In this document: positions 49,791 through 59,163 of the stretch, one piece after another
Layout of the letters: each line of letters begins with the position of its first letter
How positions within the stretch are numbered: position 1 is the stretch's first letter
Origin: Novosphingobium sp. SG919
GTDB taxonomy: Bacteria > Pseudomonadota > Alphaproteobacteria > Sphingomonadales > Sphingomonadaceae
Length of the DNA stretch: 64,000 nt
Assembly (NCBI RefSeq): GCF_012932495.1
Contig: NZ_JABCNG010000006.1
Coordinates: 62,001 to 126,000 of the forward strand
Reading direction: 5' to 3'
Notes under the pieces: model-generated
What the model was told of the DNA's origin: nothing
What the model saw: the letters and a program-made list of their open reading frames with translations, nothing else
The model's database searches: none
Program-made: the position numbers and the translations under genes

Positions 49791-50471
49791 ATGACCGGAC
49801 CAGAGCATCCCCACCCAGAGCATCTCGCGCTTGCCGACATTCGCGCCCGCATCGCCCAAGCGGCGCGCATCGCCCGCCGCGCCGCCGCAGACGTGACGCT
49901 GGTGGCGGTATCCAAGACGCACCCGGCCGAAGCGATCGCCCCGTTGATCGCCGCAGGGCAGACCGTGTTCGGCGAAAACCGCGTGCAGGAAGCGCAGAGC
50001 AAGTGGGCGCCGCTGCGCGAGCAGCACCCCGGCGTGGAATTGCACCTGGTGGGCCAGCTGCAATCGAACAAGGCCGAAGACGCGGTGGCGCTGTTCGATT
50101 GCATCCATTCGCTCGATCGGCCCTCGCTGCTGACGGCGCTGGCCCGCGCGATGGACAAGACCGGGCGGCGCGTGCCGCTGTTCGTCCAGGTCAATATCGG
50201 CGCGGAAGACCAGAAGGGCGGCTGCGCCATTGCCGACTTGCCCGGCCTGTTGGCCCAGGCGCGGGATGCTGACCTGCCGGTGACCGGCCTGATGTGCGTA
50301 CCCCCGGCCGGCATCGAGGCCGCACCATTCTTTGCCCTGCTTGACAAGCTCGCCACCGACCATGGCCTGGCCGGCCGATCGATGGGCATGAGCGACGATT
50401 TCGAAACCGCGATCCAGCTTGGCGCCACGCATGTGCGGGTGGGATCGGCGCTGTTCGGCGCGCGGGGCTGA
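49791..50471 (+). CDS. YggS/PROSC-family pyridoxal-phosphate homeostasis protein
   Basis: The 226-residue protein contains VTLVAVSKTHPAEAI (PLP lysine at about 39), GENRVQEAQSKW (about 64-75), LHLVGQLQSNKAEDAV (about 86-101), VNIGAEDQKGGC and GLMCVPPAG, MGMSDDFETAIQLGATHVRVGSALFG. It is a single-domain PLP-binding barrel that buffers PLP and influences amino-acid levels. It is divergent from the TenI-like gene with 22 nt between starts. The length is typical. Confidence 0.95.
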   Translation: MTGPEHPHPEHLALADIRARIAQAARIARRAAADVTLVAVSKTHPAEAIAPLIAAGQTVFGENRVQEAQSKWAPLREQHPGVELHLVGQLQSNKAEDAVALFDCIHSLDRPSLLTALARAMDKTGRRVPLFVQVNIGAEDQKGGCAIADLPGLLAQARDADLPVTGLMCVPPAGIEAAPFFALLDKLATDHGLAGRSMGMSDDFETAIQLGATHVRVGSALFGARG

Positions 50472-50656
50472 GCCAGCCCCACAATCCTTAGCGCTGGGCC
50501 GCCGTTACCCTAGGCATTCATGCGCAGGCACGCGTTCAGCCACTGCCACCAGCCAACCGACTAATGCTGCGCGATGGGGCCTGCATCCGCACGGATGCGG
50601 GCTGTTCGCCCGGGTATCCCCGTGGCCGATCCAGGTTGGAAGGGAGCCTCTCAGGC

Positions 50657-51979
50657 GTGGCGAAAGAGCGGCGGCATTGGTGGCGTCGATTGCGCATTCT
50701 GGAACAGCGCGGGTCAACGCTGCAGCGCCTTGGCCTGATGTACAATGGCGCGATTTTGCTGCAGTGCCTGTCGATCACGCTGGTCGCGATCCACGACCTG
50801 CTCGACCGGCTGAATGCCGACGACAGCGATCTCCTGCTGATCCTGGCACTGGGACTGCAAGTGACGGTCGTTGCGTCACTGCTGGGTTTTCGCACGATCC
50901 TGATGGCCAACCGCGATTACGAAGAGCACATGCGCGCCGATTCCGAAGCGGCGCGGCGGCGCACGGCCGAGCTTTTCGCGATGACCGACATGCTGCAGGC
51001 GGCCGAAACCAACGAGGAAGCGGGCGCGGTGCTGATGGTGACCGCGCGGCGCCTGCTCGGTGGCTATGGCGCGGCGCTATACGTGCTCAACAACTCGCGC
51101 GACCGGCTCGACCTGGCGCGCCACTGGGACCTGCCGGCGGGATACATCGCGCCGGATTCGCTGGCGGCCAACCATTGCTGGGCCTTGAAACGGGGCAAGG
51201 CCCACGTCAACGCACCGGAGGAAGGCGGGCTGTGCTGCGCACACCATGGCGGCGTCAACGCAGTGCTGGAAATCCCGATGATGGCGGGCGGCCAGGTACA
51301 GGGCCTGCTGATCCTGGCCCGCAGCGATGCCTTGATCCAACTGGATGGCGGGGAGGAACTGGCCAACTTGCGCCACCTGGGCTCGGCCCTGGCGGACTCG
51401 ATGTCGCTGGCGCTGTCCAACATCGCGCTGCGTGATCGGCTGCGCACGCAATCGCTGCGCGATCCGCTGACCGGGCTCTACAACCGCCGCTACATGGAAG
51501 ACACGCTGGAGCGGTTCCTGGCGCTATCCACCCGGTCGGGCAGTTCCACCGCCGTGATCATGATCGACCTGGATAACTTCAAGGATCTCAACGATCGCTA
51601 TGGCCATGCCAAGGGCGACGCCGTCTTGCGCGACGTGGCGGCGCAGATCGTGGGCGCGCTGCGCCCGACCGACGTGGTGTGCCGTTATGGCGGCGAGGAA
51701 ATCATCGCCATCCTGCCCGATTGCGCGCTGGCCGATGCCGTGGCCAAGGCAGAGCAGATTCGCCTGCGCATCCAGGGCGTGACCGATATCCAGGGCTGCC
51801 CGGTCAGCGCCTCATTGGGCGTTTCGGCCATGCCCGAAACATCGGTGCGAGGCGAGGAACTGGTGCCCGATGCCGATGCCTCGCTCTATCTGGCCAAGGC
51901 ATCGGGCAAGAATTGCGTGTTCGCCGCAGAGCGCATCACCTCGGGCCTGACGGTGGCCCGGGTGAGCGACAAGGGTTAG
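50657..51979 (+). CDS. GAF-GGDEF diguanylate cyclase, membrane-anchored
   Basis: A protein of about 440 residues makes c-di-GMP. Two predicted transmembrane helices (LMYNGAILLQCLSITLVAI and LLLILALGLQVTVVASLLGF, about 27-76) precede a GAF domain (about 115-275) with several Cys/His residues (NHCWALKRG, GLCCAHHGG), and a GGDEF domain whose signature is GGEEI (RYGGEEIIAIL, about 370), an active variant. RPTD five residues before it is an inhibitory I-site. The start is uncertain: GTG 50657 has an SD (GGAAGGGAG); ATG 50564 would add 31 residues. GAF suggests sensing of a small ligand. The gene is monocistronic. Confidence 0.9.
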   Translation: MAKERRHWWRRLRILEQRGSTLQRLGLMYNGAILLQCLSITLVAIHDLLDRLNADDSDLLLILALGLQVTVVASLLGFRTILMANRDYEEHMRADSEAARRRTAELFAMTDMLQAAETNEEAGAVLMVTARRLLGGYGAALYVLNNSRDRLDLARHWDLPAGYIAPDSLAANHCWALKRGKAHVNAPEEGGLCCAHHGGVNAVLEIPMMAGGQVQGLLILARSDALIQLDGGEELANLRHLGSALADSMSLALSNIALRDRLRTQSLRDPLTGLYNRRYMEDTLERFLALSTRSGSSTAVIMIDLDNFKDLNDRYGHAKGDAVLRDVAAQIVGALRPTDVVCRYGGEEIIAILPDCALADAVAKAEQIRLRIQGVTDIQGCPVSASLGVSAMPETSVRGEELVPDADASLYLAKASGKNCVFAAERITSGLTVARVSDKG

Positions 51980-51999
51980 TTGAAAAGGGGGGGTAGAGC

Positions 52000-53457
52000 T
52001 CAATCCCCCTGGTGGTGCTTGAGCTCGTCGCCCGTCAGCGTGACCACGTGGAGCAGGTTGGTGGCGCCCGGCGTGCCGAACGGCACCCCGGCCAGCGCAA
52101 CCAGCTTGGACCCGGCGGTGCCGAAATCGTGGCGCAGCGCCATGCGCTTGCCCTTGGCGATCATTTCCTCGAAGCTGCCGATGTCCTTGGTGTTGACCGC
52201 GTGCGCGCCCCACAGCAGGCCGACCTTGCGCGCGGTCTTCTGGCTGGGCGTGAGCACCAGCATCGGCACGCCGGGGCGTTCACGCGCCACGCGGCGGGCG
52301 GTGGAGCCCGAACCGGTGAACACGATGATGCCCGAGATCGGCAGGGTTTCCGCGATCGAGGCGCAGGCCTGGGCCAGCGCATCGGCCGTGGTGGGATCGG
52401 GCAGGGTTTCGATGAAGTGGACGCGCGCGGCATAGCCGGGATCGCTTTCCACCTGCACCGCAATGCGGTTCATGATGCTCACCGCTTCTTCCGGCCAGGC
52501 GCCGGCGGCGGTTTCGGCCGACAGCATCACGGCGTCGGCGCCATCATAGACAGCGTTGGCCACGTCCGACACTTCGGCGCGGGTGGGCGTGGGCGTCTCG
52601 ATCATCGATTCGAGCATCTGCGTGGCCACGACCACCGGCTTGCCCTGGCGGCGCGCGCTTTCGACGATGCGCTTCTGCAGCGGCGGCACTTCCTCGGGGT
52701 TGAGTTCCACGCCCAAGTCACCGCGGGCGACCATGATGCCATCGGACAGTTCGATGATCTCTTCCAGCCGCGAAATCGCCGCCGGCTTTTCGATCTTGGC
52801 CATCAGCGCGCCATAGCCGCCCATCAGGCGGCGGGCCTCGGCCACGTCCTCGGGGCGCTGCACGAACGACAGCGCGATCCAGTCCGCACCCTGTTCCACG
52901 GCAAAAGCCAGGTCGCGGCGGTCCTTCTCGGTAAGGGCGGGCACCGGCACCACGGCATCGGGCACGTTCACGCCCTTGCGGTCGGAAATCACCCCGCCCA
53001 CTTCGGCCGAGCAGAGGATCTCGCTGTCGCTGGCGCGAATCACCCGCAGGCGCAGCTTGCCGTCGTCGATCAGCAGGCGCTGGCCCTTTTGCAGGATGCC
53101 GAACAGTTCGGGATGGGGCAGGCAGACGCGGGTTTCATCGCCCGGTTCGGGGTTGCGATCGAGCGTGAAGTGGCCCGAATGGCGGATGACCGCACGGCCT
53201 TCCTTGAACGTGCCCACGCGCAGCTTGGGGCCCTGGAGATCGGCCAGCACCGTGATCGGGCGCTTCACCTTGGCTTCGAGCGCGCGGATATTGGCGATGG
53301 TTTCGGCATGGATGGCGTGCTCGCCATGGCTCATATTGACGCGAAAGGCATCGGCGCCGGCACGAAACAGCTTTTCCAGCATTTCGGGCGAGCGGCTGGC
53401 CGGCCCCACCGTGGCGAGGATCTTGACCTTGCGTTCGCGCTTGTCAGGCTTGGCCAT
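52000..53457 (-). CDS. pyk: Pyruvate kinase
   Basis: A 485-residue glycolytic enzyme converting phosphoenolpyruvate and ADP to pyruvate and ATP. Motifs: KILATVGPASRS (about 9-20), FRVNMSHGEH (38-47), the catalytic-Lys/metal region ALMAKIEKPAAISRLEEIIELSDGIMVARGDLGVEL (about 217-252), and the C-terminal domain TGSGSTARRVARERP. The usual length. It is a single gene. Its 5' gap to DUF1244 (53458-53551) is the promoter region of both. Confidence 0.97.
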   Translation of the reverse strand: MAKPDKRERKVKILATVGPASRSPEMLEKLFRAGADAFRVNMSHGEHAIHAETIANIRALEAKVKRPITVLADLQGPKLRVGTFKEGRAVIRHSGHFTLDRNPEPGDETRVCLPHPELFGILQKGQRLLIDDGKLRLRVIRASDSEILCSAEVGGVISDRKGVNVPDAVVPVPALTEKDRRDLAFAVEQGADWIALSFVQRPEDVAEARRLMGGYGALMAKIEKPAAISRLEEIIELSDGIMVARGDLGVELNPEEVPPLQKRIVESARRQGKPVVVATQMLESMIETPTPTRAEVSDVANAVYDGADAVMLSAETAAGAWPEEAVSIMNRIAVQVESDPGYAARVHFIETLPDPTTADALAQACASIAETLPISGIIVFTGSGSTARRVARERPGVPMLVLTPSQKTARKVGLLWGAHAVNTKDIGSFEEMIAKGKRMALRHDFGTAGSKLVALAGVPFGTPGATNLLHVVTLTGDELKHHQGD

Positions 53458-53551
53458 GGTGCAACAACTCCTCTTCCTATCAAACCTACGCAGGCTTTCA
53501 ATCGCGCTGCCCTATGGCCTATGCTGTGGCAAAACCCAAGGGACGATAACC

Positions 53552-53899
53552 ATGGATACGAATTCCCCCGCCGCGCAAAAGCCCCGTTCTGGTGCCGATC
53601 CGCTGGATAGCCTTGACGATGCGGTGGCCGCCGCCGCGTTCCGTCGCCTGGTGCGCCACTTGCGCCACCGCCACGACGCGCAGAACATCGAACTCATGGG
53701 CCTTGCCGGCTTTTGCCGCAATTGCCTGGCAGACTGGATCGTCGACGCCGGCGCCCCGCTCGACAAGGCCGCTGCGCGCGAGGCGATCCACGGCCTGCCG
53801 GCCGATGAATGGAAAAGCCGCTACCAGACGCCCGCCACGCCCGAGCAGCTGGCGCGGATGGAAGAAAGCATGAAACGCAACGCGCCTTCCCCCGCGTGA
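53552..53899 (+). CDS. DUF1244 family protein
   Basis: The 115-residue cytoplasmic protein has the DUF1244 core AFRRLVRHLRHRHDAQNIELMGLAGFCRNCLADWIVDA (about 29-66), including a conserved FCRNCL with two cysteines, then YQTPATPEQLARME. The family is common in proteobacteria, is of known fold (small helical bundle) and has no settled function. The start ATG 53552 follows AAGGGACG. It is followed by a 130-nt gap with a GCGGGC/GCCCGC hairpin before gapR. Confidence 0.88.
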   Translation: MDTNSPAAQKPRSGADPLDSLDDAVAAAAFRRLVRHLRHRHDAQNIELMGLAGFCRNCLADWIVDAGAPLDKAAAREAIHGLPADEWKSRYQTPATPEQLARMEESMKRNAPSPA

Positions 53900-54029
53900 T
53901 GACGCTGGCGAGAGCCGGTTCGGATCAATCTTTCCACAGGCACGGCTTTGCCAGGTTGGCCGCGGGCGGCTATTTGCCCGCGGCTGAAGGCCGCACCGGC
54001 CGCCCATAACCAGATTCGGAGCTTATCCC

Positions 54030-54266
54030 ATGGCCGACGCCGCCGATGATCGCCTGCGCCTCTTGATCGAGCGCATCGAACGCCTGGAAGAAGAAAAGAA
54101 GGGCATCGGCGACGACATCAAGGATGTCTACAGCGAAGCCAAGTCCGCCGGCTATGACGCCAAGATCATGCGCCAGATCGTGCGCCTGCGGAAGATGAAG
54201 CCAGACGATCGCCGCGAGATGGAAGCGATCCTCGACGTGTACAAGAACGCGCTGGGCATCGACTGA
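54030..54266 (+). CDS. gapR: GapR-family (DUF2312) nucleoid-associated protein
   Basis: The 78-residue protein is almost all helical: DDRLRLLIERIERLEEEKKGIGDDIKDVYSEAKSAGYDAKIMRQIVRLRKMKPDDR, the DUF2312 signature, with the basic DNA-contacting region KIMRQIVRLRKMK at about 44-56. In Caulobacter GapR forms a clamp on overtwisted DNA and is needed for replication and chromosome segregation. The length is slightly shorter at the N-terminus than the Caulobacter protein. ATG 54030 is the natural start. Confidence 0.95.
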   Translation: MADAADDRLRLLIERIERLEEEKKGIGDDIKDVYSEAKSAGYDAKIMRQIVRLRKMKPDDRREMEAILDVYKNALGID

Positions 54267-54329
54267 GGCTTTCCGCCGCTCCCGCCGCATGACGGCGCCG
54301 GCCTGCCCGATGGGCGGGCCAGGGCGCCG

Positions 54330-55025
54330 TCAGCGCAGCAGAAAAGCGGCCGTCACTGCCACCAGATTGCCCAGGGCATGGGTCATCATCGCCGCGGGCA
54401 GGCTGATCCGCACGCGCACGAAGCCAAAGACCAGCCCCGCCCACAGTTGCGGCAGCACCATCGGCAGCAGCGCCGGCGTGATGCGCGGATAGTTGCCCAG
54501 GTGGAACAGCGCGAAAACCACTGCGTGAACCACGAACAGCGCCGGAAACGCCGCCGTAAACCAGCGCGGCGTTTCCCGCTTGCGCCAGGCCAGCCACAGC
54601 CCCCCTGCCCCGATCAAGGCCAGCGCCACGATCGCCCAGCCCAGCGGATGCGGCGCGCCATCGCGCATCGTCCACAGGCTGCCCCCGGCGATCACCAGGC
54701 CCACCAGCAGCGCCAGGGCGCGCGGCCGGCCCGATAGCCAGCCGCGAAATACGCATTCCTCGGCCACCGGGGCCAGCAGCGTGACCATCGGCAGCAACAG
54801 CGCGGGCGGCATCTTGCCAAAGGCATCGGCCGTCGGCAGCCCCAGGCTGCGCTGCCACAGCCCGAGCAGCGGCAGCAGCACGACCAGCCCGGCGAGGTAG
54901 AGGCCGGTCGCGCCCCGCCACAAGGCCCAGCTTTGCGCGGAAGCCAGCCCCATGGGGCGCGACCATCGCGGATGACGCAGGAATTCGAACAACGCCTGGG
55001 TGGCGGACAGGGAAAGGCGGACCAT
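54330..55025 (-). CDS. CPBP-family intramembrane glutamic protease
   Basis: The 231-residue membrane protein has 6-7 hydrophobic segments and the three Abi/CPBP motifs: VAEECVFRGW (EExxxR, about 86-95), FALFHLGNY (FxxxH, about 175-183) and MTHALGNL (H, about 214-221). The family includes prenyl-protein-type proteases (Rce1) and bacteriocin-immunity proteins. It is transcribed leftward from the opposite side of yebC. Its specific substrate is unknown. Confidence 0.92.
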   Translation of the reverse strand: MVRLSLSATQALFEFLRHPRWSRPMGLASAQSWALWRGATGLYLAGLVVLLPLLGLWQRSLGLPTADAFGKMPPALLLPMVTLLAPVAEECVFRGWLSGRPRALALLVGLVIAGGSLWTMRDGAPHPLGWAIVALALIGAGGLWLAWRKRETPRWFTAAFPALFVVHAVVFALFHLGNYPRITPALLPMVLPQLWAGLVFGFVRVRISLPAAMMTHALGNLVAVTAAFLLR

Positions 55026-55217
55026 GGCACGTGGCTTACCGCAGCAGCGGTTAACACCATGTTTGCTGCGTGCGCCAAGGGCTGATGCCCCGTGCGCCGC
55101 GGGGCCGGTTTGGCCGGGCAGTGCCAGCCCGCCTCTGCCGGATTGCCGTTTTGCCGCGCTTGGTCTAGGGGCCGTGGCAAACCCGCATTCCCACCATCAG
55201 CCGCAAGAAGCAGATCC

Positions 55218-55961
55218 ATGGCAGGCCATTCCAAATTCAAGAACATCATGCATCGCAAGGGCGCGCAGGACAAGAAGCGCTCGGCAATGTTCTCCAAGCT
55301 CAGCCGCGAAATCACCGTCGCGGCCAAGATGGGCATGCCCGACCCGGACATGAACCCGCGCCTGCGCGCCGCGATCAACGCCGCCAAGGCGCAATCGATG
55401 CCCAAGGACAACATCCAGCGCGCGGTCGACAAGGCCAGCAAGGGCGATGGCGAGAACTATGAAGAAGTGCGCTACGAAGGCTATGGCCCGGGCGGCGTGG
55501 CGATCATCGTCGAAGCGCTGACCGACAACCGCAACCGCACCGCCACCAACGTGCGCACCGCCTTTGCCAAGAATGGCGGCAACCTGGGCGCTTCGGGCGC
55601 GGTGAGCCACGGCTTCGAGCGCCTGGGCCTGATCGAATATCCCGCCAGCGTGGGTGACGAGGAAAAGGTGCTGGAAGCGGCGATCGAAGCCGGCGCCGAC
55701 GACGTGGAATCGGATGAAGACACGCACCAGATCTGGACCGCGATCGACAACCTCCACCCCGTTTCGCGCGAGCTGGAAAAGGCGCTGGGCGAAGCCGAAG
55801 CGGTGAAGCTGGCGTGGAAGCCCAATCTCAAGACCACGGTTTCGGCCGATGACGCCGCCACGCTGCTCAAGCTGATCGACGTGCTGGACGACGACGATGA
55901 CGTGCAGACCGTGTGGGGCAACTATGAAATCCCCGACGACGTGATGGAAAAGCTGGGCTGA
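55218..55961 (+). CDS. yebC: YebC/PmpR-family regulatory or translation factor
   Basis: A 247-residue protein beginning MAGHSKFKNIMHRKGAQD, the YebC/TACO1 signature, with YEGYGPGGVAIIVEALTDNRNRTA (about 93-116) and GAVSHGFERLG. YebC proteins bind the ribosome and help at proline stretches, or act as transcription regulators. It stands just upstream of ruvC, as in many proteobacteria. ATG 55218 agrees with family length; longer open frame upstream is not used. Confidence 0.96.
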   Translation: MAGHSKFKNIMHRKGAQDKKRSAMFSKLSREITVAAKMGMPDPDMNPRLRAAINAAKAQSMPKDNIQRAVDKASKGDGENYEEVRYEGYGPGGVAIIVEALTDNRNRTATNVRTAFAKNGGNLGASGAVSHGFERLGLIEYPASVGDEEKVLEAAIEAGADDVESDEDTHQIWTAIDNLHPVSRELEKALGEAEAVKLAWKPNLKTTVSADDAATLLKLIDVLDDDDDVQTVWGNYEIPDDVMEKLG

Positions 55962-55979
55962 TCGGGAAGCCTCTCCCTC

Positions 55980-56094
55980 GCAAGCGGGAGGCGCAACCTA
56001 AACTCCCCTCCCGCTTGCGGGAGGGGTTGGGGGAGGGCATGTTGGGTCCGCTCCGACTTCCGAGCAACAGCGGGACCCCGGATCAAGTCCGGGG
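55980..56094. repeat. Two palindromic repeats between yebC and ruvC
   Basis: GCAAGCGGGAGG (55980-55991) and CCTCCCGCTTGC (56007-56018) form a 12-bp-stem hairpin. CCCCGGA (56076-56082) and TCCGGGG (56088-56094) form the centre of the alphaproteobacterial GACCCCGGATCAAGTCCGGGGTGAC element. Both are intergenic REP-like sequences. Confidence 0.75.
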
Positions 56095-56130
56095 TGACGA
56101 GAAAAGAAGCCCTCTCTTGACCATCGCTTC

Positions 56131-56607
56131 ATGATCATTCTGGGCATCGATCCCGGCCTCACCTGCACCGGATGGGGCGTGGTGGCCAAGGCGGGCAGCC
56201 GGTTGAGCCATGTTGCCAACGGCCAGATCCGCACCGATGCCAAGGCCACCATGGCCCAGCGCCTGGTGGAACTCGACGCTGCGCTGACCGATGTGATCCT
56301 CGCCCACCGTCCCGACGAAGGCGCGGTGGAGGAAGTCTTCGTCAACGTGAACCCGCAGTCCACGCTCAAGCTGGGCCAGGCGCGCGGCGTGGCCATGCTG
56401 AGCCTGGCGCGTTCGGGCATGCATGTGGCCGAATATCCCACCAAGGTGATCAAGAAGGCGCTGGTCGGCACCGGCGGCGCCGAAAAGCAGCAGATCCAGC
56501 ACATGCTGAAAATCCTGCTGCCCGGCGTCAAGCTGGCCGGGGAAGACGCGTCCGACGCGCTGGCCGTGGCAATCACCCACGCCAACATGCTGGGCAGCCA
56601 CCGCTGA
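56131..56607 (+). CDS. ruvC: Holliday junction endonuclease RuvC
   Basis: The 158-residue resolvase begins MIILGIDPGLTCTGWG with catalytic Asp7; EGAVEEVFVNVNPQSTL supplies Glu67/68 and the C-terminal EDASDALAVAITH supplies the last two acidic residues (about 138-141). It cuts symmetric strands at four-way junctions with RuvAB. It is separated from ruvA by a deaminase gene, an insertion into the common ruvCAB order. Confidence 0.97.
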   Translation: MIILGIDPGLTCTGWGVVAKAGSRLSHVANGQIRTDAKATMAQRLVELDAALTDVILAHRPDEGAVEEVFVNVNPQSTLKLGQARGVAMLSLARSGMHVAEYPTKVIKKALVGTGGAEKQQIQHMLKILLPGVKLAGEDASDALAVAITHANMLGSHR

Positions 56608-56655
56608 ACCTTCGGGCTGGCGGGAACACGTGCCCGCCCGCCGCGTAGCAAGTTC

Positions 56656-57156
56656 ATGAACATTGCCGCCACAGACGACGCCTGGATGGCCCGCGCCATT
56701 GCTCTTGCCATCCGCGAAAAGGGTGACGACCCGGCCAACACGCCGATCGCCGCCCTCGTAGTGCGCGCAGGCAAGCTGGTGGGCGCGGGCGTGAACCGCA
56801 CGGCGGAACATTGCGACGCCACGGCCCATGCCGAAGTGGAAGCGCTGCGCGCCGCCGGGCAGGAAGTGGGCGACATGAAAGTGGATGGCGCCACGCTTTA
56901 TACCACGCTCCAGCCCTGCGGCATGTGCACGATGGCGGCCATCTGGGCAGGCATCAGCCGGATCGTCTATGGCGCGGGGCGCAGCCAGGTCCACGCCATG
57001 TATTTCGAGGACCGCCACCTATCGACGTTCGACTACATCCGCGATGCGTTCAAGGATGACCTGACGCTGGATGGGGGCGTGGCGGCCGAGGCTTGCGCCC
57101 GGCTCTATTACGGACCGCACGACGACGTGCCCGAGGATCAACAGGCCAATACCTGA
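56656..57156 (+). CDS. Nucleoside/nucleotide deaminase-family protein
   Basis: The 166-residue zinc deaminase has the HAE motif in THAHAEVEAL-like ATAHAEVEALRAAG (about 56-69) and PCGMC (about 92-96), giving the His and two Cys zinc ligands and the Glu proton shuttle. It resembles guanine deaminase and tRNA adenosine deaminase-like proteins, and the length is typical. Which base is deaminated cannot be told. It lies between ruvC and ruvA in the same orientation, with gaps under 50 nt, so it may be expressed with the recombination genes. Confidence 0.9.
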   Translation: MNIAATDDAWMARAIALAIREKGDDPANTPIAALVVRAGKLVGAGVNRTAEHCDATAHAEVEALRAAGQEVGDMKVDGATLYTTLQPCGMCTMAAIWAGISRIVYGAGRSQVHAMYFEDRHLSTFDYIRDAFKDDLTLDGGVAAEACARLYYGPHDDVPEDQQANT

Positions 57157-57201
57157 ACCCCGGTTGCGCGGCAAAAGGTTCCCTGCCATAGGGAACAAAC
57201 C

Positions 57202-57819
57202 ATGATCGCCAAATTGACCGGCATTCTCGACGACACCGGCCCGGATTGGGCCATCATCGACGTCAATGGCGTCGGGTACCTGGTCCATTGCTCGGCCAAG
57301 ACGCTCAGCCACCTGGGCGTGCGCGGCGATGGAATCGTGCTCCACACCGAAATGCAGGTGAGCGAAACCGACCAGCGCCTGATCGGCTTTGCCAGCGCGG
57401 GCGAGCGCGCGTGGTTCCGCCTGCTCACCGCGGTGCAGGGCGTGGGCTCGAAAGTGGCGCTGGCCATCCTTTCGGCGCTGTCGGTGGACGAATTGCAGCG
57501 CGCCTGTGCCGGGGGCGATGCCGCGATGGTGGCGCGCGCCAATGGCGTGGGGCCGAAGCTGGCCAGCCGCATCGTCAACGAATTGAAGGACAAGGCCGGG
57601 GGCCTGGCCGGCCTTTCGGGCGGGCTGGGCGTGGCGGCAGAGGCCGATGTGGCGCTGCCCGCCGGCTCGGCCAGCGCCGACGCGATTTCCGCCTTGCAGA
57701 ACCTGGGCTTCAAGCCCGCCGTGGCATCGAGCGCGGTGGCCTTTGCGATAAAGGCACTGGGCGAGGAAGCACGGCTGAACGACCTGGTGCGCGTGGCGCT
57801 CAAGCGGGCGACGGGGTGA
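57202..57819 (+). CDS. ruvA: Holliday junction helicase subunit RuvA
   Basis: The 205-residue protein has the OB-fold start MIAKLTGILDDTGPDWAIIDVNGVGYLVHCS, tandem HhH motifs (VQGVGSKVALAIL and ANGVGPKLASRIVNELK, about 78-132), and a C-terminal UBA-like domain that binds RuvB (SADAISALQNLGFKPAVA). It clamps the four-way junction and recruits RuvB. It is followed by ruvB after 49 nt. Confidence 0.97.
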   Translation: MIAKLTGILDDTGPDWAIIDVNGVGYLVHCSAKTLSHLGVRGDGIVLHTEMQVSETDQRLIGFASAGERAWFRLLTAVQGVGSKVALAILSALSVDELQRACAGGDAAMVARANGVGPKLASRIVNELKDKAGGLAGLSGGLGVAAEADVALPAGSASADAISALQNLGFKPAVASSAVAFAIKALGEEARLNDLVRVALKRATG

Positions 57820-57868
57820 TGCCGGCCCTGCCCCGCCCCTTGCCCTCCCCGCTGTCAACGGCCCTCGC

Positions 57869-58927
57869 ATGACCGACAACCCCCTGCTTTCCGCCCAGCC
57901 CCAGGCCGAAGACCTTGATGCTGCGCTGCGGCCCAAGACCCTGGCCGAATTCGTCGGCCAGGAAGCCGCGCGCGAGAATCTCAAGATCTTCATCGAAAGC
58001 GCCAAGCAGCGGCGCGAGGCGATGGACCACGTGCTGTTCTTCGGGCCGCCGGGGCTGGGCAAGACCACGCTGGCGCAGATCATCGCGCGCGAACTGGGGG
58101 TGAGTTTTCGCGCCACATCCGGCCCGGTGATTGCCAAGTCGGGCGATCTGGCCGCGCTGCTGACGAATCTGGAATCGGGCGATGTGCTGTTCATCGACGA
58201 GATTCACCGCCTCAATCCCGTGGTGGAGGAAGTGCTCTATCCCGCGATGGAAGACCGCGCGCTCGACCTGATCATCGGCGAAGGACCCTCGGCCCGCTCG
58301 GTGCGGATCGACCTGCCGCCGTTCACCCTGATCGGCGCGACCACGCGCCAGGGCCTGTTGCAGACGCCGCTGCGCGACCGCTTCGGCATTCCCGTGCGCC
58401 TGCAGTTCTATACCGTGGCCGAACTGGAGCGGGTGGTGACTCGCGGTGCCACGCTGATGGGCGTGGGCATCGATGCCCAGGGCGCGCGCGAGATTGCCCA
58501 GCGCGCGCGCGGCACCCCGCGCGTGGCCGGCCGCCTGCTGCGCCGGGTGCGCGATTTTGCGCAAGTGATGGGCGATGGCACGATCACCCGCACCCTGGCC
58601 GACGAGGCGCTGACCCGGCTGGAAGTCGATTCGCTGGGGCTCGACCTGCAGGATCGCCGCTACCTGATGATGATCGCCGATATCTACAAGGGGGGCCCGG
58701 TAGGCGTGGAAACGCTCGCTGCCGGCCTTTCGGAGCCGCGCGACACGATCGAAGAAGTGATCGAACCCTACCTGATCCAATTGGGCCTGGTGGCGCGCAC
58801 CGCGCGCGGCCGCTGCCTGAACGACCGGGCCTGGCAGCATCTGGGAATCACCCCCCCCAGCGCGCAGATGCCAGCGCCACTGCCGGGTGCCTTGCCTGGC
58901 CTGTTCGACGCCGACGGCGGCAAATAG
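57869..58927 (+). CDS. ruvB: Holliday junction ATPase RuvB
   Basis: A 352-residue AAA+ motor. Walker A is GPPGLGKTT (residues 59-67), Walker B is LFIDEIHRL (about 107-115), sensor 1 is in LIGATTRQGLL (about 154-164), and the winged helix carries IEEVIEPYLIQLGLVARTARGR (about 291-312). It drives branch migration with RuvA. The length agrees with the family. Confidence 0.98.
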   Translation: MTDNPLLSAQPQAEDLDAALRPKTLAEFVGQEAARENLKIFIESAKQRREAMDHVLFFGPPGLGKTTLAQIIARELGVSFRATSGPVIAKSGDLAALLTNLESGDVLFIDEIHRLNPVVEEVLYPAMEDRALDLIIGEGPSARSVRIDLPPFTLIGATTRQGLLQTPLRDRFGIPVRLQFYTVAELERVVTRGATLMGVGIDAQGAREIAQRARGTPRVAGRLLRRVRDFAQVMGDGTITRTLADEALTRLEVDSLGLDLQDRRYLMMIADIYKGGPVGVETLAAGLSEPRDTIEEVIEPYLIQLGLVARTARGRCLNDRAWQHLGITPPSAQMPAPLPGALPGLFDADGGK

Positions 58928-59163
58928 CCCGGCAAGGCTGTCGGAATCGGCAACACTAGCGCGGTCAAAAGTTCCAGTTTGGGACAGAGTTAACGCCGAG
59001 ACCCGAAATGCGACGAAATATGGCCACGATCCATGTCGATTTCAGGTTAACGCGATGGACGCTGCGGCTATGATCTGCGTTGTTCATGGGAGGGAAAGCC
59101 TGGCAGCACCCTGTTAAGCCGTTTCTGCTAGGCCGCCCTGGGGTTCAAGCGAAAGCAACAATC

